Assembly (NCBI RefSeq): GCF_000374165.1
Contig: NZ_KB893794.1
Location: 62,001-126,000 of the forward strand
DNA length: 64,000 bases
Direction of reading: 5' to 3'
From: Parafrankia elaeagni
Lineage (GTDB): Bacteria > Actinomycetota > Actinomycetes > Frankiales > Frankiaceae
Made by a program: the position numbers and the translations under genes. Below, piece by piece: positions 44,396-51,530 of the stretch (position 1 is the first letter of the stretch; every line of letters starts with the position of its first letter). The notes under the pieces are model-generated. The model was not told the DNA's origin, did not search any database, and saw only the letters and a program-made list of their open reading frames with translations.

Positions 44396-45781
44396 ATGAC
44401 AACAGCCGCAGCGAGTGGCCATCCCCGGACCTTGCTCGCCCAGCTGCTCCGCGACCGTCGATGGAGCATCGACGACTTTCGGCGACGCTACGAGGTAGCC
44501 TCCCGCGCCGTGCCCGACGGCCGTCACCTAGCCGTTAGCGACCGCCAGGCGAAAAGATGGATCACGGGAGCGGTGGCCGGGAAACCGTATCCCGCCGCTT
44601 GTCTCGTCCTTGAGCGTCTTTTCGGGTACCCGGTCGAAGACCTGCTAAGACCCCCACCCATACCTGAAGTGTCACACGTACCTAACCGGGATATCGCATC
44701 CACCGGGCCATACGCGCATACACCCCTCGTACCCGCGGCCGTAACGAAGTCACGCACTGCTGGGCCGGAAATACCGGCCACACTTGATACCGAAGCTGAA
44801 GACGCCTTTCGGTTCCTCGTTCGCACTGAGAACACCCCGGCACCGGAAATTCTCGCCTTGCTATGGAATCAAGTTGAACGACTCGCGAACGCATACGGCG
44901 ATCACCTGACCCTGCTAGTTAGCGATCTGATCATCGCGCGAAAGGCCATCTTTCGACTCCTCGACGGACCGACCGATCCGGCTGATGCTCGGGATCTCTA
45001 CCTTCTCGGCGGTTTGGTCTGCGCCATGCTGGTCCACGCCTCGCGCGATCTAGGCAATACCGAACGTGTCCTTATGTACGAGCGCGCCGCGCTAGTCTGC
45101 GCTGAACGCGCCGGACACCCCGGTCTCCATGTAATCATTGGAACCGAACAAGCTGCCACTGCATATTGGATGAACGAATACGCTGATTCCATCCGCCATA
45201 CCGAACGCGCCCAACGACATGCCGACCACGTCCGAGGCTCCATCGCCGTACTTCCCTCGGTTCAACAGGCCCGCGCCTATGCCGCGATCGGCGATGTCGA
45301 GCAAGCGCGCGGTGCACTGGCGACAAGCCGCCGGATGCGCGATCAGGTCTGTCCTGATGACCTCGACGCAATCGGCGGCATCATGCGTCTGAGTCTCCCC
45401 GAGCAGCTCGGCATCATCGCCGGCACCGCTGCATGGTTGCCCGAGGCCGCCGCTGCCGAGCAAGCCGCGCTGGACGCCATATCCGCCTATGGCGACGCCG
45501 CCTACGCCGACCGCTCTCACAACTCTCAAGCCATCGCCCATGCCGATCTGGCGCTCGCTCGGATCCGGAGGCATGATCTTGACGGAGCTCAGCAAGCCCT
45601 AGAAGCGATCCTTAGTATTCCTGCCCAGCACAGGGTTCTCCCGATCCGTATGAGAGCGCACCGCATCATCTCCGTGATCGACGCGGACCCGGCTTGCCGG
45701 CGCTCTCCCCAAGCCCGCGATATCACGGCCACCATCCAGACATACGTCTCCGAGGGTGCCCTACTGGCCTTGCCCGACTGA
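44396..45781 (+). CDS. HTH/TPR transcriptional regulator
   Basis: A 461-residue protein. The N-terminal 90 residues (LLAQLLRDRRWSIDDFRRRYEVAS ... VSDRQAKRWITGAVAGKPYPAACLVLERLFGYPVEDLL) are an atypical Cro/XRE-like domain seen in streptomycete regulators. The remainder is helical TPR-like repeats (LGNTERVLMYERAALVCAERAGH ... RAYAAIGDVEQARGALATSR). ATG 44396 follows AAGGAG at ideal spacing. Codon use is clearly less G/C-biased than in the chromosome. It probably controls the adjacent cargo genes, perhaps with the DUF397 protein. Confidence 0.8.
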   Translation: MTTAAASGHPRTLLAQLLRDRRWSIDDFRRRYEVASRAVPDGRHLAVSDRQAKRWITGAVAGKPYPAACLVLERLFGYPVEDLLRPPPIPEVSHVPNRDIASTGPYAHTPLVPAAVTKSRTAGPEIPATLDTEAEDAFRFLVRTENTPAPEILALLWNQVERLANAYGDHLTLLVSDLIIARKAIFRLLDGPTDPADARDLYLLGGLVCAMLVHASRDLGNTERVLMYERAALVCAERAGHPGLHVIIGTEQAATAYWMNEYADSIRHTERAQRHADHVRGSIAVLPSVQQARAYAAIGDVEQARGALATSRRMRDQVCPDDLDAIGGIMRLSLPEQLGIIAGTAAWLPEAAAAEQAALDAISAYGDAAYADRSHNSQAIAHADLALARIRRHDLDGAQQALEAILSIPAQHRVLPIRMRAHRIISVIDADPACRRSPQARDITATIQTYVSEGALLALPD

Positions 45782-45818
45782 TAGCCAAGGTGTCGCTAAT
45801 CTTCTGTACGGTTTCAAG

Positions 45819-45835
45819 GCGCCCCTTCGGGGCGC
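45819..45835 (+). terminator. Terminator of the HTH/TPR regulator
   Basis: A 7-bp G/C stem with a UUCG-type loop (GCGCCCC-TTC-GGGGCGC), 37 bp after the stop. Confidence 0.6.
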
Positions 45836-46132
45836 GCGTGTGATCCGCCGCACACGCCGGGCGCGCCGCACGTCGCCGCGCCCGGCATGCTCGCCGCACG
45901 CGACGGGGCCCCGCCTCCCTTCGGTCGGCACCCCGCCGGAGCGTCGGCCTACCGGGTGCGTCGGTGCGTCTGCCCGTCGGAGCGTCAGATCACCCGCTGT
46001 GCACCGGCAAGTTGGCGCCTACGGCTATTCAAGCTTCTTTTGGGGCTCTGCCCCAAACCCCGGCCAGCTCCAGAGGAGGGGGAGGGACGCGAACGTCCGC
46101 TGATCGCCTCCGGCGGCCGGACACCCGAGGGG

Positions 46133-46227
46133 TTACCCCGGAACCCCCGACCGTGCAAGAGCGCACAGCACCCAGCAGGCACGGCCGGAGCGTTGGCGCT
46201 CTTGCACGGCCGGAGAACCCGGGGTAA
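46133..46227. repeat. Long inverted repeat, candidate origin or transfer hairpin
   Basis: The left arm 46133-46164 and right arm 46196-46227 are each 32 bases. They are identical at both ends (TTACCCCGG outside, CCGTGCAAGAGCGC inside) and mismatched in the middle, with a 31-base loop. A long imperfect hairpin of this kind is typical of single-strand origins or nick sites of rolling-circle elements. Confidence 0.6.
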
Positions 46228-46287
46228 GGCGCAGCCTGCCCAGCCGCCGGAGGAGATCAGCTCAGCACGGAGCCTTTGAAGATCAGA

Positions 46288-46323
46288 ATCGGGTCCGGTG
46301 ATCTGTTGAGCACCGGACCCGAT
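46288..46323. terminator. Perfect stem-loop before the 46332 gene's 3' end
   Basis: A perfect 13-bp stem (ATCGGGTCCGGTG) with a 10-base loop, 9 bp past the stop of the leftward gene at 46332. It would terminate that gene and may also block rightward transcription. Confidence 0.65.
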
Positions 46324-46331
46324 CCCAACGG

Positions 46332-46709
46332 TCATTGCATGATCAGCGGACGTGGCCCCGGCATCGTGATCAGATCGTCGACCAGTCTGCACCCGTCCGG
46401 TGTTGCTGTGTCGATGTCGTCACGAACGACCACCAGGCGCACGTCCTCACGGCGTAGCAGCGCCAGGACCGCGACCCGCCCGACATCCGTCGAGGCCATC
46501 CGATCGATGCTGTCGACGACCACCAGGCCGCAGCGTTCGTCCCGAAGCCGCCGGAGCACGACCGACCAGGCCCACAGCCCCTCTCGCTCCTGATGGACCG
46601 TCGGACCGATCTCCCAGCCGCGCCACCTGCACACGGTCACGAACACGGTTCGCTGCACCGCCCGCTCTATCACGCAGACGTCATCCCGGACGAAGCTCAG
46701 CGCCCGCAT
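46332..46709 (-). CDS. Degenerate serine-recombinase-like protein
   Basis: A 125-residue protein with the shape of a lone resolvase catalytic domain: RWRGWEIG, LRDERCGLVVVDSIDRMAST, LLRREDVRLVVVRDDIDTATPDGCRLVDDLI. The nucleophile position of YxRxS is Asp (FVRDD, D10), and the second Arg of DRxxR is Ser (S73), so it should not recombine DNA. ATG 46709 overlaps the upstream stop (TGATG). It could modulate the integrase or act as a DNA-binding regulator. Confidence 0.65.
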   Translation of the reverse strand: MRALSFVRDDVCVIERAVQRTVFVTVCRWRGWEIGPTVHQEREGLWAWSVVLRRLRDERCGLVVVDSIDRMASTDVGRVAVLALLRREDVRLVVVRDDIDTATPDGCRLVDDLITMPGPRPLIMQ

Positions 46710-47086
46710 CAGCGCCACCACCGCCGCCGCCGCGCCGCACGACGACGCAGAACCATGACGTTCGTCGACAGCAGCGCCATCATCGCCGAGGTCACCGCCG
46801 CCCGCAGTTCCGCCGCCCGCGCCTCACACACCGCGTCGTCCACATCCGGGCCCGCGTCAGCCCAGGACGGCCACAGCTCTTCCGCCGCCGCATCCAGGCA
46901 GGCCACGCCCAGGGACAGCCATCCCCAGACCGGATCGGCCGCATCCATCCGCAGCCGCACCCCGGGGCCCACCACCACGACTTCTGTCGACCACGGGCAG
47001 GTCCGCGACGGCACCTCCACCACAGCGGATGTTCCGTTCCCGACGATCACTTCCGTGTCGTTCACGTTCTCACGTACCCTGTTCAC
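46709..47086 (-). CDS. Hypothetical element protein
   Basis: A 125-residue protein not recognised. The N-terminal half is beta-rich (TEVIVGNGTSAVVEVPSRTCPWSTEVVVVGPGVRLRM); the C-terminal half is helical, with a strongly basic end (RRRAARRRRWW). GTG 47086 follows GGAG at 8-base spacing. The stop overlaps the start of the recombinase-like gene, so the two are coupled and may work together. Confidence 0.6.
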   Translation of the reverse strand: MNRVRENVNDTEVIVGNGTSAVVEVPSRTCPWSTEVVVVGPGVRLRMDAADPVWGWLSLGVACLDAAAEELWPSWADAGPDVDDAVCEARAAELRAAVTSAMMALLSTNVMVLRRRAARRRRWWR

Positions 47087-47219
47087 AGGTTCCGCTCCTG
47101 CTCTCTCAGGTGTGGGACCAGGCCCGGAGCCGGTGTTTGCCGCACCGTCCGGGCCGTTTTGTTCTGTAGATCAATTATCGCAACTTTGCTGTACGACGTG
47201 AACGCAGCCGATCAACGGC

Positions 47220-47254
47220 AACGGCCGACATCCGAAGATCGGATGCCGGCCGTT
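47220..47254. terminator. Stem-loop after the 47272 gene
   Basis: A 16-bp stem with one mismatch (AACGGCCG-N-CATCCGA) and a 3-base turn, 17 bp past the stop of the leftward gene at 47272. Confidence 0.6.
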
Positions 47255-47271
47255 GAGCTGGACCGTCGAAG

Positions 47272-47730
47272 CTACGTGCGCACCGGGCGATGGTCGCGGA
47301 CCATGTCCGCCAGTGCCACGACGGACCGAGGGTCAAGCCCGAGGATCTCCGAGGACAGCCGCTCACCGGTTGGACCGCCCGGAATCCTCGTCAGCAGCAC
47401 ATGAAGAGCTTCCTGAAAGGAATTCCACGCGGGCATTGTCCACGTACCGTCAGGAGGCACCCACCCGTCACCGCCACCAGACGCCGGTAGCCGGTCACCC
47501 AGCGTCCGGAAGGTCAACAACACATCCGTGTGACCCGGAGCAACCGGGCGATGGTCGGTGTAGATGGCCCGCGGCAGGGTCGCCGTGGCGTCGACGAGAT
47601 CCCGCAGGAGCGCGCCGGCCGCGACCGTCACCTCATAGACCCCGTGGGCGCGAGACGTCACGGCAACGAACCGGTGCCCGTCGAACGGGTTGCGCCACCT
47701 ACCCGGACCGGACGGCGGAATACTAGACAT
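47272..47730 (-). CDS. Hypothetical element protein
   Basis: A 152-residue protein not recognised. The first half suggests beta strands (GHRFVAVTSRAHGVYEVTVAAGALLRDLV ... TDVLLTFRTLGDRL) and the second half helices (SFQEALHVLLTRI ... VVALADMVRDHR). ATG 47730. It is divergent from the excisionase candidate, with a 127-bp shared promoter region containing a palindrome. Confidence 0.55.
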   Translation of the reverse strand: MSSIPPSGPGRWRNPFDGHRFVAVTSRAHGVYEVTVAAGALLRDLVDATATLPRAIYTDHRPVAPGHTDVLLTFRTLGDRLPASGGGDGWVPPDGTWTMPAWNSFQEALHVLLTRIPGGPTGERLSSEILGLDPRSVVALADMVRDHRPVRT

Positions 47731-47812
47731 GGGTCACCCCTGTTCGCGCAGGTCGTGATCAAGGTTCCGGGGTTGGAGGTGCAAGCTCCGCCCTGGAACC
47801 GCTACGACTCTC

Positions 47813-47837
47813 ACTATAGGACGGTGCGTCCCATAGT
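47813..47837. promoter_or_regulatory. Operator-like palindrome upstream of the excisionase candidate
   Basis: Arms ACTATAGGACG and CGTCCCATAGT (one mismatch) flank a 3-base centre. The left arm includes TATAGG, which could serve as the -10 of the rightward gene starting at 47858. A repressor bound here would block it. Confidence 0.5.
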
Positions 47838-47857
47838 TCCGGTGGACGGGGAGATGT

Positions 47858-48082
47858 GTGGCGGACGAAGACCCGTTGATCGGCTATCGGGAGATGGCGG
47901 AACGGGCCGGCATCAAGCCGGGCACGCTACGTAGCTACCGCAATAAAGGTTTGCTCCCCGAGCCGGATGACCTGTCGGTGCCCGACCGGCCTAGGTGGAA
48001 GGCGTCGACGGTCGACGCATGGCTAGCTGACCGTCCTGGTAGGGGGAGCAGGACCGATCTGCACCGTGAGCCGCCGACGTAG
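47858..48082 (+). CDS. Small HTH protein, excisionase (Xis/RDF) candidate
   Basis: A 74-residue MerR/Xis-type winged HTH: IGYREMAERAGIKPGTLRSYRNKGLLPEPDD ... RPRWKASTVDAWLADRPGRG. Proteins of this size and fold directly beside an att site are commonly excisionases or recombination directionality factors. It ends 50 bp from the attR core. GTG 47858. It could equally be a repressor of the element; the sequence cannot decide. Confidence 0.75.
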   Translation: MADEDPLIGYREMAERAGIKPGTLRSYRNKGLLPEPDDLSVPDRPRWKASTVDAWLADRPGRGSRTDLHREPPT

Positions 48083-48112
48083 TTGTTCGAACTAAGATGT
48101 GACCCACGTCAC

Positions 48113-48137
48113 GGTGTACTAGGGTTCTGGCGACGAG
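48113..48137. other. attR: right junction with the other half of attP
   Basis: The core GACGAG lies at 48132-48137, followed by comM sequence. The element arm GGTGTACT (48113-48120) mirrors AGTACACC in attL. Both arms lie 14 bases from the predicted central GA dinucleotide. Confidence 0.75.
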
Positions 48138-48752
48138 GCCCCGGAGTTCGGACGCAGTGCACTGGATGCGCTGCGCCAGCCGCTGGAGAGCGGCCAGGTC
48201 GAGATCGCCCGGGCCCGGGCGACGACCCGTTTCCCGGCCCGGTTCCTGCTGGTCCTTGCCGCGAACCCGTGCCCGTGCTCTCGGGCGCGTGGTCCTCGCG
48301 ATCTCCGCTGCGACTGCCCGAGCACCGTGCGTCGTCGTTATCTCGCCCGGTTGTCAGGGCCGCTCCTGGACCGGATCGACATCCAGATCGCGCTGACCTC
48401 ACCCAGCCGCGCCGAGCTCAGGGCCGACCGGGATTTGGCGGGCTCCTCGGCCGCCGCCGCCCAACGGGTCCGCCAGGCGCGGTGTGTGATGGAACGTCGC
48501 TTCGCCGGAACTCCATGGCGTCGCAACGCGGAGGTCCCCGGCCCCTCGCTACGGCGTCGCTGGCCGCTGCGTTCGGAGGCCACCCGCCTGGCAGACCGGG
48601 CCTTCGAGCGGGGCCTGCTCACCACCCGGGGGCTGGACCGGGTGTTCCGTGTCGCCTGGACCATCGCGGATCTCAACGGCCAGGAGCGTCCTGGCCCCGA
48701 AGAGGTGGGGCTGGCGCTCGACCTCCGTCTGCCCGGAGGCCGGCATGAGTGA
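48138..48752 (+). pseudogene. comM: comM (yifB), 3' part, cut off from its start
   Basis: The C-terminal 204 residues of ComM: APEFGRSALDALRQPLESGQVEIARARATTRFPARFLLVLAANPCPC, then sensor and lid parts (RRRYLARLSGPLLDRIDIQI). Walker B Asp-Glu codons are duplicated just upstream in attR, but an in-frame TAG at 48120-48122 and the lack of a start codon leave the fragment untranslated, or started internally (for example GTG 48327). It overlaps dprA by 8 bases, so loss of comM translation may lower dprA expression. Confidence 0.93.
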
Positions 48753-49974
48753 CCTGACAGACCTGACGGATCAACAACCCACGCCGCGGGTGTCTCCGGC
48801 GCGGGGAGACGCTGTTCCACGGGCGCTGGCACGGATCGGGCTCAGCCGCATCACCGGGCAGGCCCGTTCCGACCTGAACGCCCAGCTACGCACCTTCGGC
48901 GATGTCGTGCTGTGGGAGCGGCTGCGCTCGCAGCATCCGGGCATCGACCCGGAGCAGGACATCGAGGCCGCCGCACGGGTCGGGGCACGCCCGATCTGCC
49001 CGGGCGACGCGGACTGGCCGGCCGGTCTCGACGCCCTGGACCGGATCAGCGGTGTCGGGAACTCTGACGTCGGTACGCCGCTCGTTCTGTGGGCCAGGGG
49101 AGAGGCCGCCCTCGGCGACATCGCCCCGCGGGCAGTGGCGGTCGTCGGCTGCCGGGCGGCCACCGACTACGGCATCCGCCAGGCCGAGGAGATCGGCCTG
49201 GGGCTGGCCGAGCGGGGCTGGACGATCGTCTCGGGTGCGGCGTTCGGCATCGACGCGGCGGCCCACCGCGGCGCGCTGGCCGGCACGGGCCCGACGATCG
49301 CGGTGCTCGCCGGCGGTGTCGACGTGCCCTATCCGGCGGCCCATGCCGACCTGCTAGACGAGATCGCCGCGAACGGTCTCGTCCTCAGCGAGACACCGCC
49401 GGGGAGCCCACCGTATCGACGGCGCTTTCTGACCCGGAACAGGATCATCGCCGCGCTGGGCTCCGGCACGGTGCTGGTCGAGGCCGGGCTCCGCAGCGGA
49501 GCACTGAACACCGTCCGTCACGCCCGTCGTCTCGGTCGCACCGTCATGGCAGTGCCCGGGCCGGTCACCAGTGCGATGAGCGCCGGCTGCCACCGGCTGC
49601 TGCGGGACCACCGGGAGGAGACGGTGCTGGTCACGAGCGCAGGTGATGTCTGTGAGGAGATCGGCGGTATCGGCGAGCTCGAGGACCGTTCGACCGGCCC
49701 CACCCTCGCCCGCGACGGATTGTCGGATCTTGTCCTGGAGCTGCTGGACGCGATGCCGGCCCGCTCCGCCGTGGGCGTCGCGGAACTGGCCGGCCGTGTC
49801 GGTTGCCCACCGGGCACGGCGCTGGCCCTGCTTGGCCCGCTGACGGTGGAGGGCCTGGTCGAGGTGACCCGAGGCGGTTACCGGTTGACGGCGCTTGGCC
49901 GCTCCTCGTCCTCGCAGGGTCGTCGAAGGCAGTCCGCCGCGATCCCCACCCAGGGGAAGCTGACCGGGCTCTGA
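48745..49974 (+). CDS. dprA: DNA-processing protein DprA
   Basis: A 409-residue DprA/Smf protein that loads RecA on incoming single-stranded DNA. The Rossmann domain shows AVAVVGCRAATDYG, IVSGAAFGIDAAAHRGAL, VLAGGVDVPYPAAHADL, FLTRNRIIAALGSGTVLVEAGLRSGALNT, and VPGPVTSAMSAGCHRLL. A C-terminal winged helix follows (LLDAMPARSAVGVAELAGRVG). ATG 48745, overlapping the comM remnant by 8 bases. Confidence 0.96.
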   Translation: MSDLTDLTDQQPTPRVSPARGDAVPRALARIGLSRITGQARSDLNAQLRTFGDVVLWERLRSQHPGIDPEQDIEAAARVGARPICPGDADWPAGLDALDRISGVGNSDVGTPLVLWARGEAALGDIAPRAVAVVGCRAATDYGIRQAEEIGLGLAERGWTIVSGAAFGIDAAAHRGALAGTGPTIAVLAGGVDVPYPAAHADLLDEIAANGLVLSETPPGSPPYRRRFLTRNRIIAALGSGTVLVEAGLRSGALNTVRHARRLGRTVMAVPGPVTSAMSAGCHRLLRDHREETVLVTSAGDVCEEIGGIGELEDRSTGPTLARDGLSDLVLELLDAMPARSAVGVAELAGRVGCPPGTALALLGPLTVEGLVEVTRGGYRLTALGRSSSSQGRRRQSAAIPTQGKLTGL

Positions 49975-50004
49975 CAGGCCCGTGTCGTCCGGCGCCACGG
50001 AAGC

Positions 50005-50050
50005 GTGCCGCCCGGGCCGGTCAGGAGCTCCTGACCGGCCCGGGCGGCAC
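50005..50050. terminator. 46-base perfect palindrome between dprA and the M23 gene
   Basis: Two 23-base arms meet with no spacer (GTGCCGCCCGGGCCGGTCAG and onward). It lies between convergent genes and should act as a bidirectional terminator. Confidence 0.75.
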
Positions 50051-50076
50051 TTGTTCTCCGCGGGACCGGAATCTCC

Positions 50077-50688
50077 TCAGAGGAAGGGAAGCAGCCGGGG
50101 TGGGGCCCGGCGGAAGAAACCGAGGGGATTGAGGTACTCCTCAGCCCGCAGCACTCCCCAGTGCAGGCAGGCGACTTCGGCGCAGCCCGGGTGACCGGAG
50201 TCGAGCAGCCCGATCACAGCGCCGGCGGCGACCAGGTCGCCTTCACGTACCAGCGGCCGCACGGGTTCGTAGGTGGTCCGCAGAGAATCGTGGACCACGG
50301 TCACCACCCGGCGATCGCCGACCCACCCGGCGAACCCGACCACGCCGGACCGGGCCGCAACGACCTGGCCCCCCACAGCCGAGCGCAGGTCGACCCCACG
50401 ATGCCCGGGGCCGTAGGGATGCTCCGGTGACTGGAAGCCCCGGGCCACCGAAACCGGCGGCAGAAGCGGCAACCTCCAGTCGTCGCTGCCGGCGGCGCCG
50501 GGCGGGTTCGGGGCAGGCGGTGTCGGCGGGGCAGGCGGTGTCGGCAGGGCAGGCGGAGCGGACGGAGCACGCGGGCCGGCTTCTGGCAGGGCCCGGACGG
50601 GCACTCGCCCCGGGCCGATGGTCGCGATCAGCACCGCGAGGACGGGGATGACCAGCCAGGTCAGGTGGCAGCGGGATCGGCGTGGCAT
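50077..50688 (-). CDS. M23-family metallopeptidase, secreted
   Basis: A 203-residue protein with an N-terminal signal or anchor segment (LTWLVIPVLAVLIATIG), a Pro/Ala linker, and an M23/LytM domain: GHRGVDL gives the zinc-binding H and D, and CLHWGVL the last H. It should cleave peptidoglycan cross-bridges outside the cell, or be an inactive activator if another zinc residue is missing. It is divergent from rpsB, its usual actinobacterial position. Confidence 0.88.
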   Translation of the reverse strand: MPRRSRCHLTWLVIPVLAVLIATIGPGRVPVRALPEAGPRAPSAPPALPTPPAPPTPPAPNPPGAAGSDDWRLPLLPPVSVARGFQSPEHPYGPGHRGVDLRSAVGGQVVAARSGVVGFAGWVGDRRVVTVVHDSLRTTYEPVRPLVREGDLVAAGAVIGLLDSGHPGCAEVACLHWGVLRAEEYLNPLGFFRRAPPRLLPFL

Positions 50689-51530
50689 GACGCGTCGCCT
50701 CCAGATCGGCGGTGGGGGCTGCCGCCGTCCGGTCGAGGATGGGCCAGGTCGGCGTCAGCGGGCGGGCCCGGACGTGGGCCGGTGACGCGGCCACCGTCAC
50801 TGGACGGCCGCGATAACGGCACGGCGGTCGGACCCTGTCGGGGTTGGATCCGACCGCCGCCCGGCTGGCCGGCGGGGGCCTGAAGTGCCAGCCATACCAG
50901 AATGACCCTTATCGGAGCCAAAAACAGATCCGTGAATGCAAATGTGGATAACTGGAATTGAAAGAGCGTTGTTCGTGTCTGTGTGTGGTCTTCGAGGGGC
51001 GGTTCTCCGGCTGGGGGCCGAGGCGGGCCGGGCTGCTCGGGCCCGCCGGACCTCCGGCTCCCCACCGCGGCCCGGGCGCCGGGGCGGGCCGCCGGCGTCC
51101 TGCCCCGGATCGGGGCGCGAGCTGGGTCGATCGGATCCCGCGGGGGTCCTGACCGGCGTGGGGCGATCGGAGCGGCGGACGGGCGGTGCCGGCTGCCGCC
51201 AGGGAGTCGTCAGCAGGGCCGGGTATCATCGACACGGAGTCCATTGGCTGGGGTCACCCCGGCGTCGCCAATCTCCTGGGCCTCTCAGGCCAGGGGGTTC
51301 TCGCCGCGTGGTCCCCGGCGTTGGTCGGTGTCGGTCGCGACCGATCTCGTCCACCAAAGGGCTCAGTTCGCACGCCTGCTCCCGGTGTTGACCGGGAGGG
51401 CCTCCTCGGTCCGCCGTGACTTCCACGGCGGCCACGGCCGCTCAGGCGTCAGGGGCTCCGGCTGTCGCCGGAGCCGTCACAACCGAGGCGTCCCGGTTGA
51501 CATGCCGGGCGGGAAGGGAGCGACGGGATC
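50689..51530. other. Long intergenic region and rpsB leader
   Basis: About 840 bp between the divergent M23 and rpsB genes. No gene is supported. A less GC-rich patch (50885-50965) may hold promoters. Bases 51240-51300 fold into adjacent hairpins (GCTGGGGTCACCCCGGC and CCTGGGCCTCTCAGGCCAGG). A regulated rpsB leader is possible. Confidence 0.45.

Larger units (their letters stand above)
45782..46331. other. Non-coding region rich in hairpins
   Basis: About 550 bp without a supported gene between convergent genes. Four stem-loops are clear: 45819-45835 (GCGCCCC-TTC-GGGGCGC), 46039-46057 (8-bp stem TTTGGGGC), 46133-46227 (32-base imperfect arms), and 46288-46323 (13-bp perfect stem). This may be a replication or transfer origin region, in addition to terminators. 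Confidence 0.55.
31638..48137. mobile_element. 16.5-kb integrative conjugative element (AICE type) inserted in comM
   Basis: The boundaries are fixed by the split comM frame and by the 6-bp GACGAG present at both junctions. The contents match an actinomycete integrative and conjugative element: serine integrase (left end), RepSA-like rolling-circle initiator, FtsK-like translocase, small membrane proteins, and a small HTH excisionase candidate (right end). Chromosomal AICEs more often use tyrosine integrases and tRNA sites; here a serine integrase has used a protein gene. The tra-rep operon is extremely C/G-rich; the cargo at 41.1-45.8 kb has visibly more A/T and relaxed codon use, suggesting a second acquisition. 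Confidence 0.92.

Noticed and set aside
48084-48091. GTTCGAAC palindrome between the excisionase candidate and attR considered as a LexA box
   Set aside because: The actinobacterial LexA box needs a 4-bp spacer between the TCGAAC and GTTCGA halves; this is a simple 8-bp palindrome.
31619-48117. Shared 9-mer TCACGGTGT at both element ends considered as the recombination core or a target-site duplication
   Set aside because: It lies at different distances (10 and 14 bases) from GACGAG, and only GACGAG restores the comM frame; the 9-mer is better read as related integrase-binding half-sites.
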